A program made the position numbers and the translations under genes. Positions 37,720-49,220 of a DNA stretch of 64,000 nucleotides are shown piece after piece (positions within the stretch are counted from its first letter, which is position 1; every line of letters starts with the position of its first letter). The notes under the pieces were generated by a model, which was given only the letters and a program-made list of their open reading frames with translations, was not told the origin of the DNA and did not search any database. Source of the DNA: Certhia americana (Eukaryota; Chordata; Aves; Passeriformes; Certhiidae); assembly GCA_018697195.1 (NCBI GenBank), contig CM031858.1:128659133-128723132 (forward strand), in the 5' to 3' direction.

Positions 37720-38727
37720 TGCCCACCCATTGAGCATAGCAAGTTTCATCTGCTCATATTCAAAATGAGTACATCATGGCTTCTCCTTCACTTTTTTCTC
37801 CAGTGGATCTCCTAGATGATATTTTGTACACCATTAGTACAGTCAGTAACGATAGATCTGCCTTTCAGAAAGAAAATCTTTCAGCTGCAATCACTCAGAG
37901 AATTGTTATGCAATTGTTCTATAGTGGTTTTATAAAATATTTTTACATACATTTAGATACAAATTATTAGAAACCAGACACGAGGTACTGTTTACCAGTT
38001 AGGTGTATTCTTTTAGGTATCTTCTATTGTAACTTTAGTTGTAATATGCATCTGTAGTTTTGTGTATGGAATAGAGACATTATGAGTTTTTAAAAGAGTA
38101 TGTTATAATTGATACAGTATCTGCAGAAAGGCAAATTTCAATGCATACTTTTTCTAATGGCTTTACTTTTTTCCTCTGTTCAAGACAGCCATTTGCTGCA
38201 TCATATCACAGCATACGATTATGCTTCCACTTTTTGTACTTGGTTTTGTATCTTTTTAATGCCTGCCCAGATCAATGGGAGAACTTGCAAGTATATACAG
38301 AGAAGGCAGATGCATGTTGACTAAGAACACAGGATTGACTCTCTGTCTATTATCTAAAATTAATATTTGTGCTATTATGGGTTTGCTACATTTTCAAATC
38401 CACAGGTATTCTTTAGCTCAGACTGAAGAGGAAAAACTGGTAATACTCTCCCAAAACTTATTCTTTCTTTTCCAGCACATTTTTTCCAGTCTGCATTTCC
38501 AGTCTGAGCTGTGATTTGTTTGGTGTTGAAATCTTCAGCTGAGGCAGCTGAAAGGTGATCATAGCAACACCTAAGGTGTGCACCACATTTGAGTGACAAT
38601 CCTGATGTGCAGTATACTGTGTTTGAGCACACAAAGTGGGTGGAGGAATTCACAGGTTGAGTATTTGGTTTGAGTTTATGGGTTGTCAGCAATCATATTA
38701 GATTATATGTTATTTCACAACATATTA

Positions 38728-39066
38728 AAGCCTTCGAGTACCTGAAGGGAGCCTACAAGAAACATGGAGAGACACTATTTGCAAGAGCATGTAGGGATAG
38801 GACAATGTGGAATGGCTTCAAGCAGAAAGAGAGTAGGTTTAGACTAGATATTAGAAGAAAAATTCTTTACTGTGACAATGCTGAGGCACTGGAACAGGTT
38901 GCTCACAGAAGTTATGGATGCCCTGACACTGGAAGCATTCAAGGTGAGGTTGGATGGAGGTTTTAGCAACTTGTTCTAGTGGAAGGTATTCCCTGCACAT
39001 GGCAGGGTGTTGGAAACGGATGACCTTAAGGACCCTTCAAACCTAGACCATTCTACAATTCTATGT
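38728..39066 (+). mobile_element. CR1 LINE 3' end, + orientation
   Basis: Opens AAGCCTTCGAGTACCTGAAG, continues with GACAATGTGGAATGGCTTC, TTTAGACTAGATATTAGAAG, CTGAGGCACTGGAACAGG, GAAGCATTCAAGGTGAGGTT and GGACCCTTCAAACCTAGACC, and ends ATTCTACAATTCTATG. This is the complete usual CR1 3' module of about 340 bp, well preserved. No RT part. Confidence 0.95.
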
Positions 39067-39693
39067 ATGATTTTTGTCCTCTTGCCTTTGTTCCCTTCTG
39101 TGAACACCAGCAGTAAAATGTAAGTTAAGCAAAAATGAATCCACAAATAAGAATAAGATAAGGAAGTAGGGGGTTTGGGGTTTTTTTATCACCTTAAAAA
39201 ATCTATGGAAGCTAAAGGTACAGGAATATAGCACAGCCATAATGGCCATCTTACACTACAGAGAGGAGGGGAGTACAAGGATGCTTTGTGCACCTGACAC
39301 ATACAGGCAAAATCTAGTTGTAAGCATTCTGCTTTCAGCAGCAGTTACATCTGTATGCTTGCTTGGACCTTTCTTGCTCTGTCTGCCTAAAGATGCTGTC
39401 TGCATCTTTGAGGAGATGAGGTGGATCATGGAGCGACTTTTGCATCTCTGCATAGTTAAGGCATGGATAAGCTTTTCCTCAAGTCTTGATCACTCCACAC
39501 TAGTAGAGTGTGGGATAATGATAGAGCCATGTGTTTCTTTGACCCTTCAATTATGAGTGACTCTTGTAGTTATTCCCTTCTTTGTCCCACAGAGGATCAG
39601 AAATGTTCTGTACAAGTTCTTCTGAGACTGCTTTGGTCATTACTATGCAGAAGGTTGAAAAGTAACTGTGAGAAACTGATTATATGTCAGAGA

Positions 39694-39699
39694 AATAAA
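39694..39699 (+). terminator. SLC26A7: Candidate polyadenylation signal AATAAA
   Basis: First canonical AATAAA after the SLC26A7 stop, followed within about 40 bases by TG-rich sequence (TTGCTGTAGTTGATTG). A second AATAAA is at about 39927. Use of either is inference. Confidence 0.4.
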
Positions 39700-39750
39700 T
39701 TCTGTATATTGTCCCAAGCACATTAATTTCAGTTGCTGTAGTTGATTGCA

Positions 39751-42700
39751 AATGGCTCATTAATTCACTGGACTCAGTAACAGGCTATAACATTTGATTA
39801 ATAATTTCCTGAAACAGTTTAAGTAATTTATTAACATTTTAGAAACTATTTACAATGTACTTTAATCGTAGAAGCATCAATTTTATGTCACAGCTGAATG
39901 GAGATTTCTACTTAACTGCAAACTGAATAAATGAATAAATGGTATCTTTTCTACTAGATTCAGCATTTGTTCTTTGTCGGCTAAATATCTTTTCTGAAAA
40001 TTTATGGATTAGTTAATTAATGAAATTGTTAAAAATAGGGTCTTTAGCAAAGATAACGTCTTTCCCTTTTTAGGAGACCTTCACTTTTATTCTGAATGAT
40101 CTTGTAAATCGAACAACACAGATACTTTTAAAATGCCTTGTAGTATTAATCTTTTAAGAAACCTTCTGCATTAAATAATCAATTTTGTTGAGCTTATCAA
40201 AATAGCTTCTAATTTTTACTGCTTTCAACAGGAATAGTTTTTGCCCAGTCAAATAGCTGGTTTAGGGATGAACATTTATCTCCCATTAGATCCAACCTTT
40301 CAACACGGGGTTTTGGGATAATACTTCTGTAATTTACTTGCTATATATAATTAGTCTAAATAACTTTCCATTTCTGAGAGTATGTATTGTTAATTATATT
40401 TCCTGTCTGCCAAGTGGCATCACTTAGGATAGCTGTTTCTCAACAGAACAGCATTTAAGGGACATGTGAAGAAAGCTGCCCTTTCAATTTCTTCTACAAT
40501 ACCTGTACTGAGTTTAAGCACTGTCAAACCAGAACTGCTCTGCAGAACTATGGGCAGTGAGAGAGGGAGTGTCATTTCTTTTTTACCATTGACTTGGAAG
40601 AGCAAATGGCAAATTGCATACTACTGACACTAAGTTTCCTTTCTCCCCCATGCACCCTTCTGAGCTACTGATGTTTGCTAAAACATGTGACCGTGCATTG
40701 CCTGTCTTCCAATGGCTGGGATGCCTTTGCCATCAGATCTTGTGGACTGCCAGATCTCCAGTTGCTCTGCTGGTGGGATGGGAGTTGCTTCATGTCCTGC
40801 CTGAGTTGCAAATCCCTGGTGATATTTGTGCCACTCACAGAGACAACTGACAAACAACTGCTTAATTCTTTGGTGAAGATTTCAGGAAACACCCTAATCC
40901 TTCTGGATTAAGTTTTGAGGGCAATTCCCACTACCAATTTCAACCCTTCTCTCAGTGCTTTTTTACATAGACTGTCCACTGGCTTTCCTCTGGCTCTCAG
41001 AATTGTTATGTAAATACATGGAAGCCAAACCCACAACATCACAATTAGCTTCACTGGAATGGATTGGAATTAAATAAAATAGAAACATTTGAAAGAAACC
41101 AACAGAGATCATCTGGTCCAACTGCCATTATTAGATAAGAATATCACAATTAGAATAAACCATACTTATTCTTCTGATCCAGAAAGGCGGAGGGAGCCAA
41201 ACTCATCCTGTAGCAAAGAGCTTGCACAAACTCTGTGTGTCTGTCCTTATGGCTGTGCAGGCCTGGCCACACTATTCCAATGGAGGTGAATTACAGTCAG
41301 GAACAATAAGGGGTTTAGTTATTTGTGCTCTGCTGAGGCAGATATTCATCTTTGTACTTTCAGCCTTATTTACTTGAACATCCCTATGGACTTTTCAGAA
41401 TAATGCTAAGTTTTATTAACACTGGTTACATCTGTGAACTTATACAATGTTAGAAATAAGAGCAAACTGTGGCATTCCCTCTGTCCTCAGTGATTTCTAA
41501 AGGTGCAAGAGAGAGACTGCACCTGCCAGCAGAGGCTTTAGGAATTTTGTCATCTAGAAACAGGTTTCAAAGTAATGAAACTAATGAGCTTACTACTCTT
41601 AGTAAGCAATTCTGAAAATCTAACTATTCACTTTGATTCCTGTATGTATATTTAGATGCTCAGATTTTATACTGTAAAATTCAGTATGTATGAGTCACCA
41701 AGATTTTGCAAATCAGTGCTTCAATTGTGCACATTTGTGTGTATTCTGCACTTCATAGGAGAACTTTAATACAAGATTGTTTTTTGCAGAGATGATCCAA
41801 AGTTATCAGAGATGATATATTTACTTGATGTGTTTAGGAATTTTTAGCTATTTTTAGGAACTTATTCTACATTTTAAATAGTATATGAGTAAAGGGCTTT
41901 TCTCAACATTTAAGATTTTCTAACCAGAGTATATTAAAATAGTGATCTGATCATATGCTTCTTATGAAATTTGTTTCACACATTCCAAAACAAAGTAAGC
42001 AATGAGGAAAAAAAAGAGAGAGCAAGCTGATGTTAAAGAATGAGTATAATGGCAATTTAAAATTAGGCATGAAATATGCAATAAGGAAAAGACTGTTAAC
42101 ATTATATTTATGCAAATTAAATGTTTCTAATTCTTGTCATACGTCTTTCATTTTAAAGGTTATTTGCCCTGATTCCATGATTCAAGTGTCACAAGGTCTG
42201 GATGTAGCTCCTTTGACATAATTTATTTGACAGCTCTGTGTGTCATAAATATATAATGTAAAAAGGAAAGGTATCTTCACTGTTGAATGAAAACATTAAT
42301 GTGTCAATACTGTGTATGAATATTGTTTGACATTTACTAGTTTCAAAAATAAAATACACAGTATGCCTTGAAAATATGGTATCCTTATTTTTGGAAGATA
42401 CTTTCTTTGTCTACAGGAACTCATAAATAAATGAAGAAGCGCAGTTCCAGAGTGCATGCTAAATGGTACCTTCATCATTAAGATAGATTTTAGTAAAGAT
42501 CACATAATCTGTATGTTTCCATATGTTTTATAATGCATTTAAATGTTGTTTTGGTTTTTTTCCTATTCTGTGTATTAGCCTATGCAAGAATAAATTTATA
42601 CTGAAATAAACTGGAATAAGAGAAAATTTGCATGTAGAAGGAGGAAAATGCCCTCATTATTTCAATTCTTTTTTTTTTTTACAGTCTGTACTAGCCAATT

Positions 42701-44450
42701 TGTTATGAGATACACTGCCTTCTCCAACTTCAAAATGTATTAAACCTTAACAATGAAAAAAGAGAAATTGCCTTACATTCAGAAATTTTATTTCCTTACA
42801 CATCTTACAGGAGTATGGCATATAACAGACATTTTTACCTCTATAAGAAATACAGAAATCTTGGTCCAATTTCTCCAGTATTGCCTCTTTGCATGCACAG
42901 TCGTTTGAATATGTCTTTTTTTTAATTGTCATTTGCATCTACAGATGGTGCACCTCATATCCAATTGGCACATACTGACAGCACTGCTTATATACAGTCT
43001 GTGGCTTATCCCAGTAGAGAGGAAATGATGGGCAAACTTTCCCACCGCCTCCCAATAACTGTAATGACATTAATGAAAAATGGATTGACATATCTTTAAA
43101 ATTTTGGCCTTGAAAGTAGCATCTTAATTTTTCAAGCCTGGTAATTTATGAAAGCATTTGCTTCTACCAAAATGAATGCAACTGCTACATTTTTTTTTTT
43201 TATTTTACATTGGTATGAAAAAGTATAAACAATTTACAGTGCCATAAACTCCTAGATGCTAGACAGCTAAATTTTCTTAACATTAATCTTAATGACATAG
43301 GCTATTTTCTAGAGCTATCCTTTCCAATTACACTCACACAATAGCAAGGAAACCTCCAAGTTATCTCACTTTGGAAAGAGATAACTGAGAAAATATCACT
43401 ATTTTTATGCCCAGAATGGGCACGTAGAAGCCCAAGATCAGCTCTCACCAGGAATGTGAAAGGTAAACTTGAAGTGCAACTCCTTCTCTACTGGGAATCC
43501 TCTGGTTCCACAGCAGTTCTGGAGAGCATGACATGCAAAAGCAGAGAGAGGGCTGCTTGGTTAATCTTTTTCTCGAGTGTTCTCCAATAAAGAGGTCTTT
43601 TGTGCTGGATACATTAAGGTGGTTAATACTTAAGAAGACCCAAAGAGAGTGGCTCATATTGTTGCTCTCACTGACTGGATGATAAATTCCCCTTGTGCTT
43701 TGATTTCTGTGTGATACTGTTGCAGTTCAGAAACACAGCAAAACCTTAGGAATTCTTGAAAACTCTACAATGCTGAATTAAGCTGTATCCTGAACATTCA
43801 CTTAAATCCCACAAAATATATCCCACTAATTTAGACACACTGTTTTATATTCCATATGAGAGGCAAAATTATCTGCCCCTTTAATTGTTACTTGCAATAA
43901 TTGCAAAATTTTGGGGAAGGTGCTTATTTGCACATTTGCTCTGATTTGTAGGTTCAGGTAGTATAGAAAAAGATGTTTGCTGCTCATTTGGTCTGGAAAT
44001 GAGGTTACTCTGAATTCACAGCAACACTAATGGAATTGTGAGTTGATACTACAAAGTGGATAGTTTATACTCCAGTATAAATTAGTAATTTCAAAAACTC
44101 TAAACCTTTTGCTTCAAGTTGCTTTTTCTCTTCTCTCTCTGTAACTGTTTTTCAATCTCAGGAATTTCATTACTTTCTGGCTTAGCTTGGTTCATATAGC
44201 CAAATTCTTAATTCAGAATACCTCCATAAAGGAAGGTACGCTTTGAAAGAACAAGGGCAATCCTAATTTATCTGTTAGGAAAAAAAAATTATGCACTTTT
44301 TTTGTTCTGGAGTGCTTCCAGACTTGAAACAGGTTTTGGAATATTACCTTAGCAATCTGCAATTTGTGATCATTTTGATCTTATTTTTAGTAATAAAACT
44401 GTGTTCAGATCATAGCTGGGGTTTGGTGCTGGCCTGACTCCATCATTGCC
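39751..44450. other. Intergenic, AT-rich, no gene seen
   Basis: No exon-like frame, RNA gene or clear repeat. A possible very old CR1 end in reverse orientation lies near 41080-41125 (GAGATCATCTGGTCCAACTG), too short to claim. T or A runs occur at about 42669-42680 and 43190-43201. Confidence 0.7.
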
Positions 44451-46113
44451 CTCATTTCAGAGGTCTCCAGTATACCTCATCTTCTGTTCCTAATCCCACA
44501 AAACAGAGATGGTGTCTTGCAGGTGACCCGTGATGCTCTGCAGACCTGGGAGTGCTCGATTTGCTGCTTCTTTTGGCCTCTCTCCTAGCAGGAGATGGTC
44601 TGCTCTCCAGACTGCAGAGCACTAGTGGCTGCAGAAGTGATAGAAATACAAGTGAAATGCTGCAGATGCAGAACTGGAGACCAGGACTAAGATGCTGGTG
44701 GGCTGTGAGACTGTTGTGCATGGGACTGGGAGGAGAAGGGTGCTGGGCTGGACAGTTAGGATATGGGAAGAGGCTATACAGGAGAAAAAGACTCAAGTGA
44801 ACAAGACTGTGATATTGTGCATGAAAGAAAAAGCTGAAGAGCAAAGGTGCAGCTGGGATGTCAAGCTGCATGGAGGTGCTGGATGAAAGGGAGGCAGACC
44901 ACAAAAATTTGAACCAACTCCTAGTGTCTGGCCCTTGATAACTACACCAGGTGATTTTCTTCCAAAGTGCAGTTTGCCTCACACAAGGATAATTTTCTCA
45001 CAGTGCAATTGATCCTGTTAATGTGGTTTTAGCAGCATTTCAATTACTTCCTATCAGTAAGAGTTCAGGGTTTTTTTCTGAAGTCTGACATCTTTTTCAG
45101 ACAAAATACAGCATCTATAGGTGTTTCATTCACGTAAGTATGAAGTACACATATTACAAAGCTCACATCTGCCTCTTTTCAGCCTCACAGACTACACCTT
45201 TTCAGGGAGACAAATGGTCCACAAGGACTAACAGGTGTACCCCAAGTACTGACACCTCCATATTATGGGCAGCTCTTGCAAACACTGTGCTCAAAGCACT
45301 TCAATCATTTTTCCATCATTTTCACCATTCAGATACGTCACCAGGAACCACCTGGGGTAGTGGCAGCTACATTCATGTCATGCATCAAAGAAAATTTAGC
45401 ACAGGACTAGAAGCGAGCAACAAAAAGAGTGGAAATTAAAGGGGAAACACTTTAAAATATTAATTTCAAGCTAGAATAACAGTTTTAGAATAGCTAAAAA
45501 ATTAGTCCATTAGGGCTAATCGTTAGCTATGGGCAATGTTGGTAGGGTTTCATGGGGATATGGTACCCTGTGCCCTGGTGAGTGCCTCCCCTCTGTGCAG
45601 GGAAAGGCCAAAGCAGGCAGTGCAGTAGAGTCTTCAGTACCCTCAGAGCTGCACTGAGAGGCACTGCCCTGGAGATGTGCAGGCACTACACAGAGGACAA
45701 TTGTGACCCACTGAGCACCATGCAACCAAGTGTTAGAGTAGGCAGAGATGCTACTGCACCTTTTATCAGTAGAGAACCACCTGTGTGGCTTTGGACAGCT
45801 GCTCAATCTGTCCTTATTAACATGGTCCTCAGCTCAGAATGGCATCATCCTGCCTGCCTGGGCTGTGGGCATCAAGGTGTGGTCTGAGAACTTGAACAAA
45901 GTATTTCTAAATTGCCAAAATATATTGAGCCCAAATCTGGACTTACCTCAGGAAGGTAGCTTAACTCTTCTACTTCTCCTTCCTGTGGACATTATCTGGC
46001 TGCACAGAAAAGAGGACAAGAAGATTCATTGGTGACAAGGGCAAAGAAAGCAGAGGGCATGAGTTGGCAATCTAAGTTCTTGGGATCTGGTCTTCCTAAT
46101 GCTGGTTTAACAT

Positions 46114-46116
<3 letters not shown>
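44451..46116. other. Intergenic, moderately GC-rich, unassigned
   Basis: Base composition is less AT-rich than the surroundings. A 176-codon minus-strand frame (44452-44982) and several frames on both strands overlap each other without family resemblance. A short MIR-like phrase (CTGTGTGGCTTTGGACAGCTG at about 45780) is suggestive only. Confidence 0.5.

Positions 46117-46154
<38 letters not shown>
46117..46154. repeat. (AT)19 microsatellite
   Basis: 38 bp of uninterrupted AT dinucleotides, likely length-polymorphic. Confidence 0.98.
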
Positions 46155-46157
<3 letters not shown>

Positions 46158-46714
46158 CTTAGAGAGAGGGAACAGTACCCAGAAGTTCCTCACTCATATG
46201 ACTTCCCCAGACACTAAAATATGGTGTCTCCTTCTGCCAGGCAGCCCAGTTAAGGCCTAAACTAATTTTGGCATAGTTTTGTTGTAAGGTATCCTCACCC
46301 ACCAGTAGGAAGGTTACTACCCTAAAGGTAAAATGGTGGATGTGAATTTTGCCAGCCTGAGAAGGAAGCTGTTTCTGGATTTCTCAACTCATATGGCAAA
46401 ACCTGGGCTACTGTATCAAAGGTGTTGTCCTAGCTTATGGATGAAATGAGGACTAACCATATGTTAGTTTTCTGCAGTCAACACAACAGATACACTGGAA
46501 AAACCAATGAGAAGCATCTCTGTATTTCTGCAAGGGGTAAGAGAAATGCCTCATGGCTTGGTCTGGTCAGCAGTGGACAAATCTAGTGCCACCACTGCCA
46601 CAAGTCTGGACACTAGGTAAAAGGAAATAAAGTGTTCTAATACCTAAAGTCATGAGCAACTGCCAAAACTACATGCTGGAGGTATTTCCTCTGTCCACAC
46701 AGTTGTCAAAAAGG

Positions 46715-46755
<41 letters not shown>
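46715..46755. repeat. 41-bp poly(A) run
   Basis: Longest homopolymer in the window, preceded by AAAAAGG and followed by GAGATGTAGAGATG. It could be a retroposon tail, but no body was recognised to its left. Confidence 0.95.
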
Positions 46756-46758
<3 letters not shown>

Positions 46759-47269
46759 ATGTAGAGATGTTTAACTCTGTGGTATGTAAAATGATTTCTG
46801 CCCCATGGAATACAGCAGGTAAGTCTTGGTGACAGTCAAGCTTAAGCCTTTTTTTTTCCCCCTTCAATTTCTTGGCATTTGCAAATATAAGATAGGTCCT
46901 TAATGTTATATTAACATAGATTTTTATGTGTCAATTAACAGATAAATTCATTATGAAAACTCATTTAGGAAAGGGCTGACACCAGACAAAGCCTTGAGGC
47001 AGCTGTGGAGTGCCGGGATGAAACATCTGCTCCATCAAATTGCACTCAGATGCTCCCATTTCTCAGCTGTTCACCCCTGCTCCACAGCATCTCAAGCAGC
47101 CACATACTTCCTCAGGACATACAAGTTCGGACACAGACCCACACAAAGGCCAAATGTTTACAACAATTCTTCCAGGCATAACCAGCTAAAGAAAGTTGTC
47201 AAGATATGCAACCTTTTGACATCATGAAAGAAAAAAATCTGTACAAGCTACATGCCATGTTCATTTTTT
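46756..47269. other. Intergenic stretch, nothing recognised
   Basis: Between the poly(A) run and the coding remnant. The remnant may extend a little into it, but no convincing frame was seen. Confidence 0.55.
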
Positions 47270-49220
47270 CATGTGAGATTTGCTTTTGTTGACTTAGTAT
47301 TGAATTTGACAACCATCTCAAATATTGAATCTACTTCTGAAACCCACCTATTTTCTATGTGACGGACCTCATTTGCTATTTTAGCTAATGCAAAAATGCC
47401 TTCCATTACTAGCTGTGTTGCTTCTCGTGACATAATAGAAATTGACTCAGAAAGTAGCATATGCTGTTATCACCCATAATAGATCAGCCACATCTCAAGG
47501 ATTGGAAGCCAAAATTACCATTTGGAATGTCTGTAAATTCAAATATAACGTCTGTCCCAAGTTGAAAATTAATGGAATTTTATCTACTTTACAGATATAT
47601 ATCAAAGCTTTCACTACTGCCATAAGAGATTTTTCATTTAGTATTTGTGTTAAAGAAATTCTCCATGGGTGTTTAATGTTGTTGAAGAGCTCATCAGGCT
47701 GCAATTTGTAAAACACATCTCCTTCTGCCTCTCTGCAGATTGTTTCCTCCACTTTGAGATTCAGGGCTTCCAGAAACAGAGAGCTGGGAAAAGGTCCTGA
47801 GAAGCTGCTTCTCTGACTCCCTGTCCCAAGGAAGGAGCCACTAAGCCATTTCCAGCATTTATTTCTCAACAAAATAGAAGGCAACTCTAAAATATTATAC
47901 ACTTGCACATATACACATCCCTTCATATACATGTAGTGTACATCAAAAAGTCTTCCCTACTAGTACTGGCTGGTACTATTTTACCTTTAGTTTTTAAAGG
48001 GCCAGTAATACAGAAAAAGGCAATTACTGAGGATGAACCTTGTCTGAACACTTTCAGAACAGAAAACTCCCTGACAGCAGTCAGATTTTCATGCACATAC
48101 ATGGCAGGATCAGATCTTTCATGAGTCGCTCATTTCTCACCTGTAGCTGGGGTGCATTTTCAACCAGCACATAAGCTCTGGTGGGGATTTTTCACCCAGC
48201 TGTACACACCTTTTTTTCATCCTCTGCCACTCATGTTTTTGATGAAGATTTCTTTACAACAGCTATGGTTTCTAAAAGGGACAAATTATGCGTCCAGTTC
48301 AGCAAACCTGCCTGCAATGAACGACTTTAGAAATCAGTGGAGCTTTCACATGGCAGATGGCTCCCTAGGATTGAGCTCTACATAATTTTGCAATATTTTA
48401 GCTGGGGATATTTTAGTGGCTTTTTCCCTATGCATGACAGCATGATTTTCTAGCTGCTAGAAAATGTCATCAGATCCTTTCTCATTCCACAGCAAAACCT
48501 TTGGATTTGTTTTGAATGAACAAAAATGTTTTCTTTCCCTATTGTACAGGACACTCCTACCCAAGGAAAAATATTTCCAGATAAAAACAGTGACAGTAGA
48601 AGGGTAGAAGGGTAAACTAGTCATGTTGTGATTCAAAATAGATGTAAAGCCAAAAGAAGGGGGAAGAGGTTTTGCTAAAAGTCTTTAAACAAATGTTCTA
48701 TTATTGAAAATGTTTCCAATCCCCTAAAATCCTTGTGGAGGACTTTCTAATTATTTCATTTGTGGTGTCATCCGATTTTTTCTACAATGCAATAAATGCA
48801 AAAATAATATAAATTCATGAATTTACATTTGTTCAAAAAGGATGAATTCAATGATTATTGCATGCCAGTCCACATCTACACTGCCTCCTACAAAAACACA
48901 GCAAAAGCAAAGAAAATGTTCCTTCAAACCTCTCTATTTTTCCAGCATTTGTCCCAGTCTCAGAAAGAATTAATTCACTATCCCTAGCTAGGCCTGCATC
49001 TGCACACAAAGGTTTCGGTGGATTATTTTACATCAGTTTTGCCAACAGATTCTGCAGGGAATATTCTCCTTTAAACTGATCACACAGCTGGTTATGGGAA
49101 ACATGTTCTAACCAGCTACTATAGTGCTTAAAATGGACTTGCATGTCCACCTGATGTTTAAATTCAAAAGACCTGTCAATGAGTGAAGTAAAGGTTACCC
49201 AGCTCTCTGGGCAGTCCATA
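47270..49220 (-). pseudogene. Decayed, intronless-looking coding remnant, family not recognised
   Basis: Reading the minus strand downward, protein-like stretches follow in order but in different frames, broken by stops and frameshifts. 49219-49028 gives LIDRSFEFKHQVDMQVHFKH and KGEYSLQNLLAKL. Near 48480-48260 there are short pieces (ISPAKILQNYVELNPREPSA, EKSPPELMCWLKMHPSYR). 48129-47923 is an open frame of 68 codons with no Met at its start (RSDPAMYVHENLTAVREFSV). 47932-47495 includes LEALNLKVEETICREAEGDV, and 47460-47269 holds EATQLVMEGIFALAKIANEV. Codon use and amphipathic residue patterns look coding, and no splice sites are needed between pieces. It may be a retrocopy or one large exon of a dead gene. 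I do not recognise the family, and the boundaries are approximate. Confidence 0.42.

Larger units (their letters stand above)
37720..39750 (+). other. SLC26A7: Probable 3' UTR and 3' flank of SLC26A7
   Basis: AT-rich with only chance frames. No canonical AATAAA lies between the stop and 39694. An ATTAAA variant occurs at about 38723, just before the CR1 copy. If AATAAA at 39694 is used, the CR1 lies inside the 3' UTR. The true end is not decidable from sequence alone. Confidence 0.5.

Noticed and set aside
41080..41125. CR1-like phrase GAGATCATCTGGTCCAACTG
   Set aside because: Only a short stretch resembles the CR1 end and the sequence on both sides does not continue the consensus.
44452..44982. 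176-codon minus-strand open frame, among the longest in the window
   Set aside because: Ser/Leu/Pro-rich with overlapping frames on the other strand, no domain pattern, no promoter or splice context. Judged a compositional accident.
45775..45815. MIR-like phrase CTGTGTGGCTTTGGACAGCTG
   Set aside because: A single short block with no ordered neighbours; not enough to call an element.
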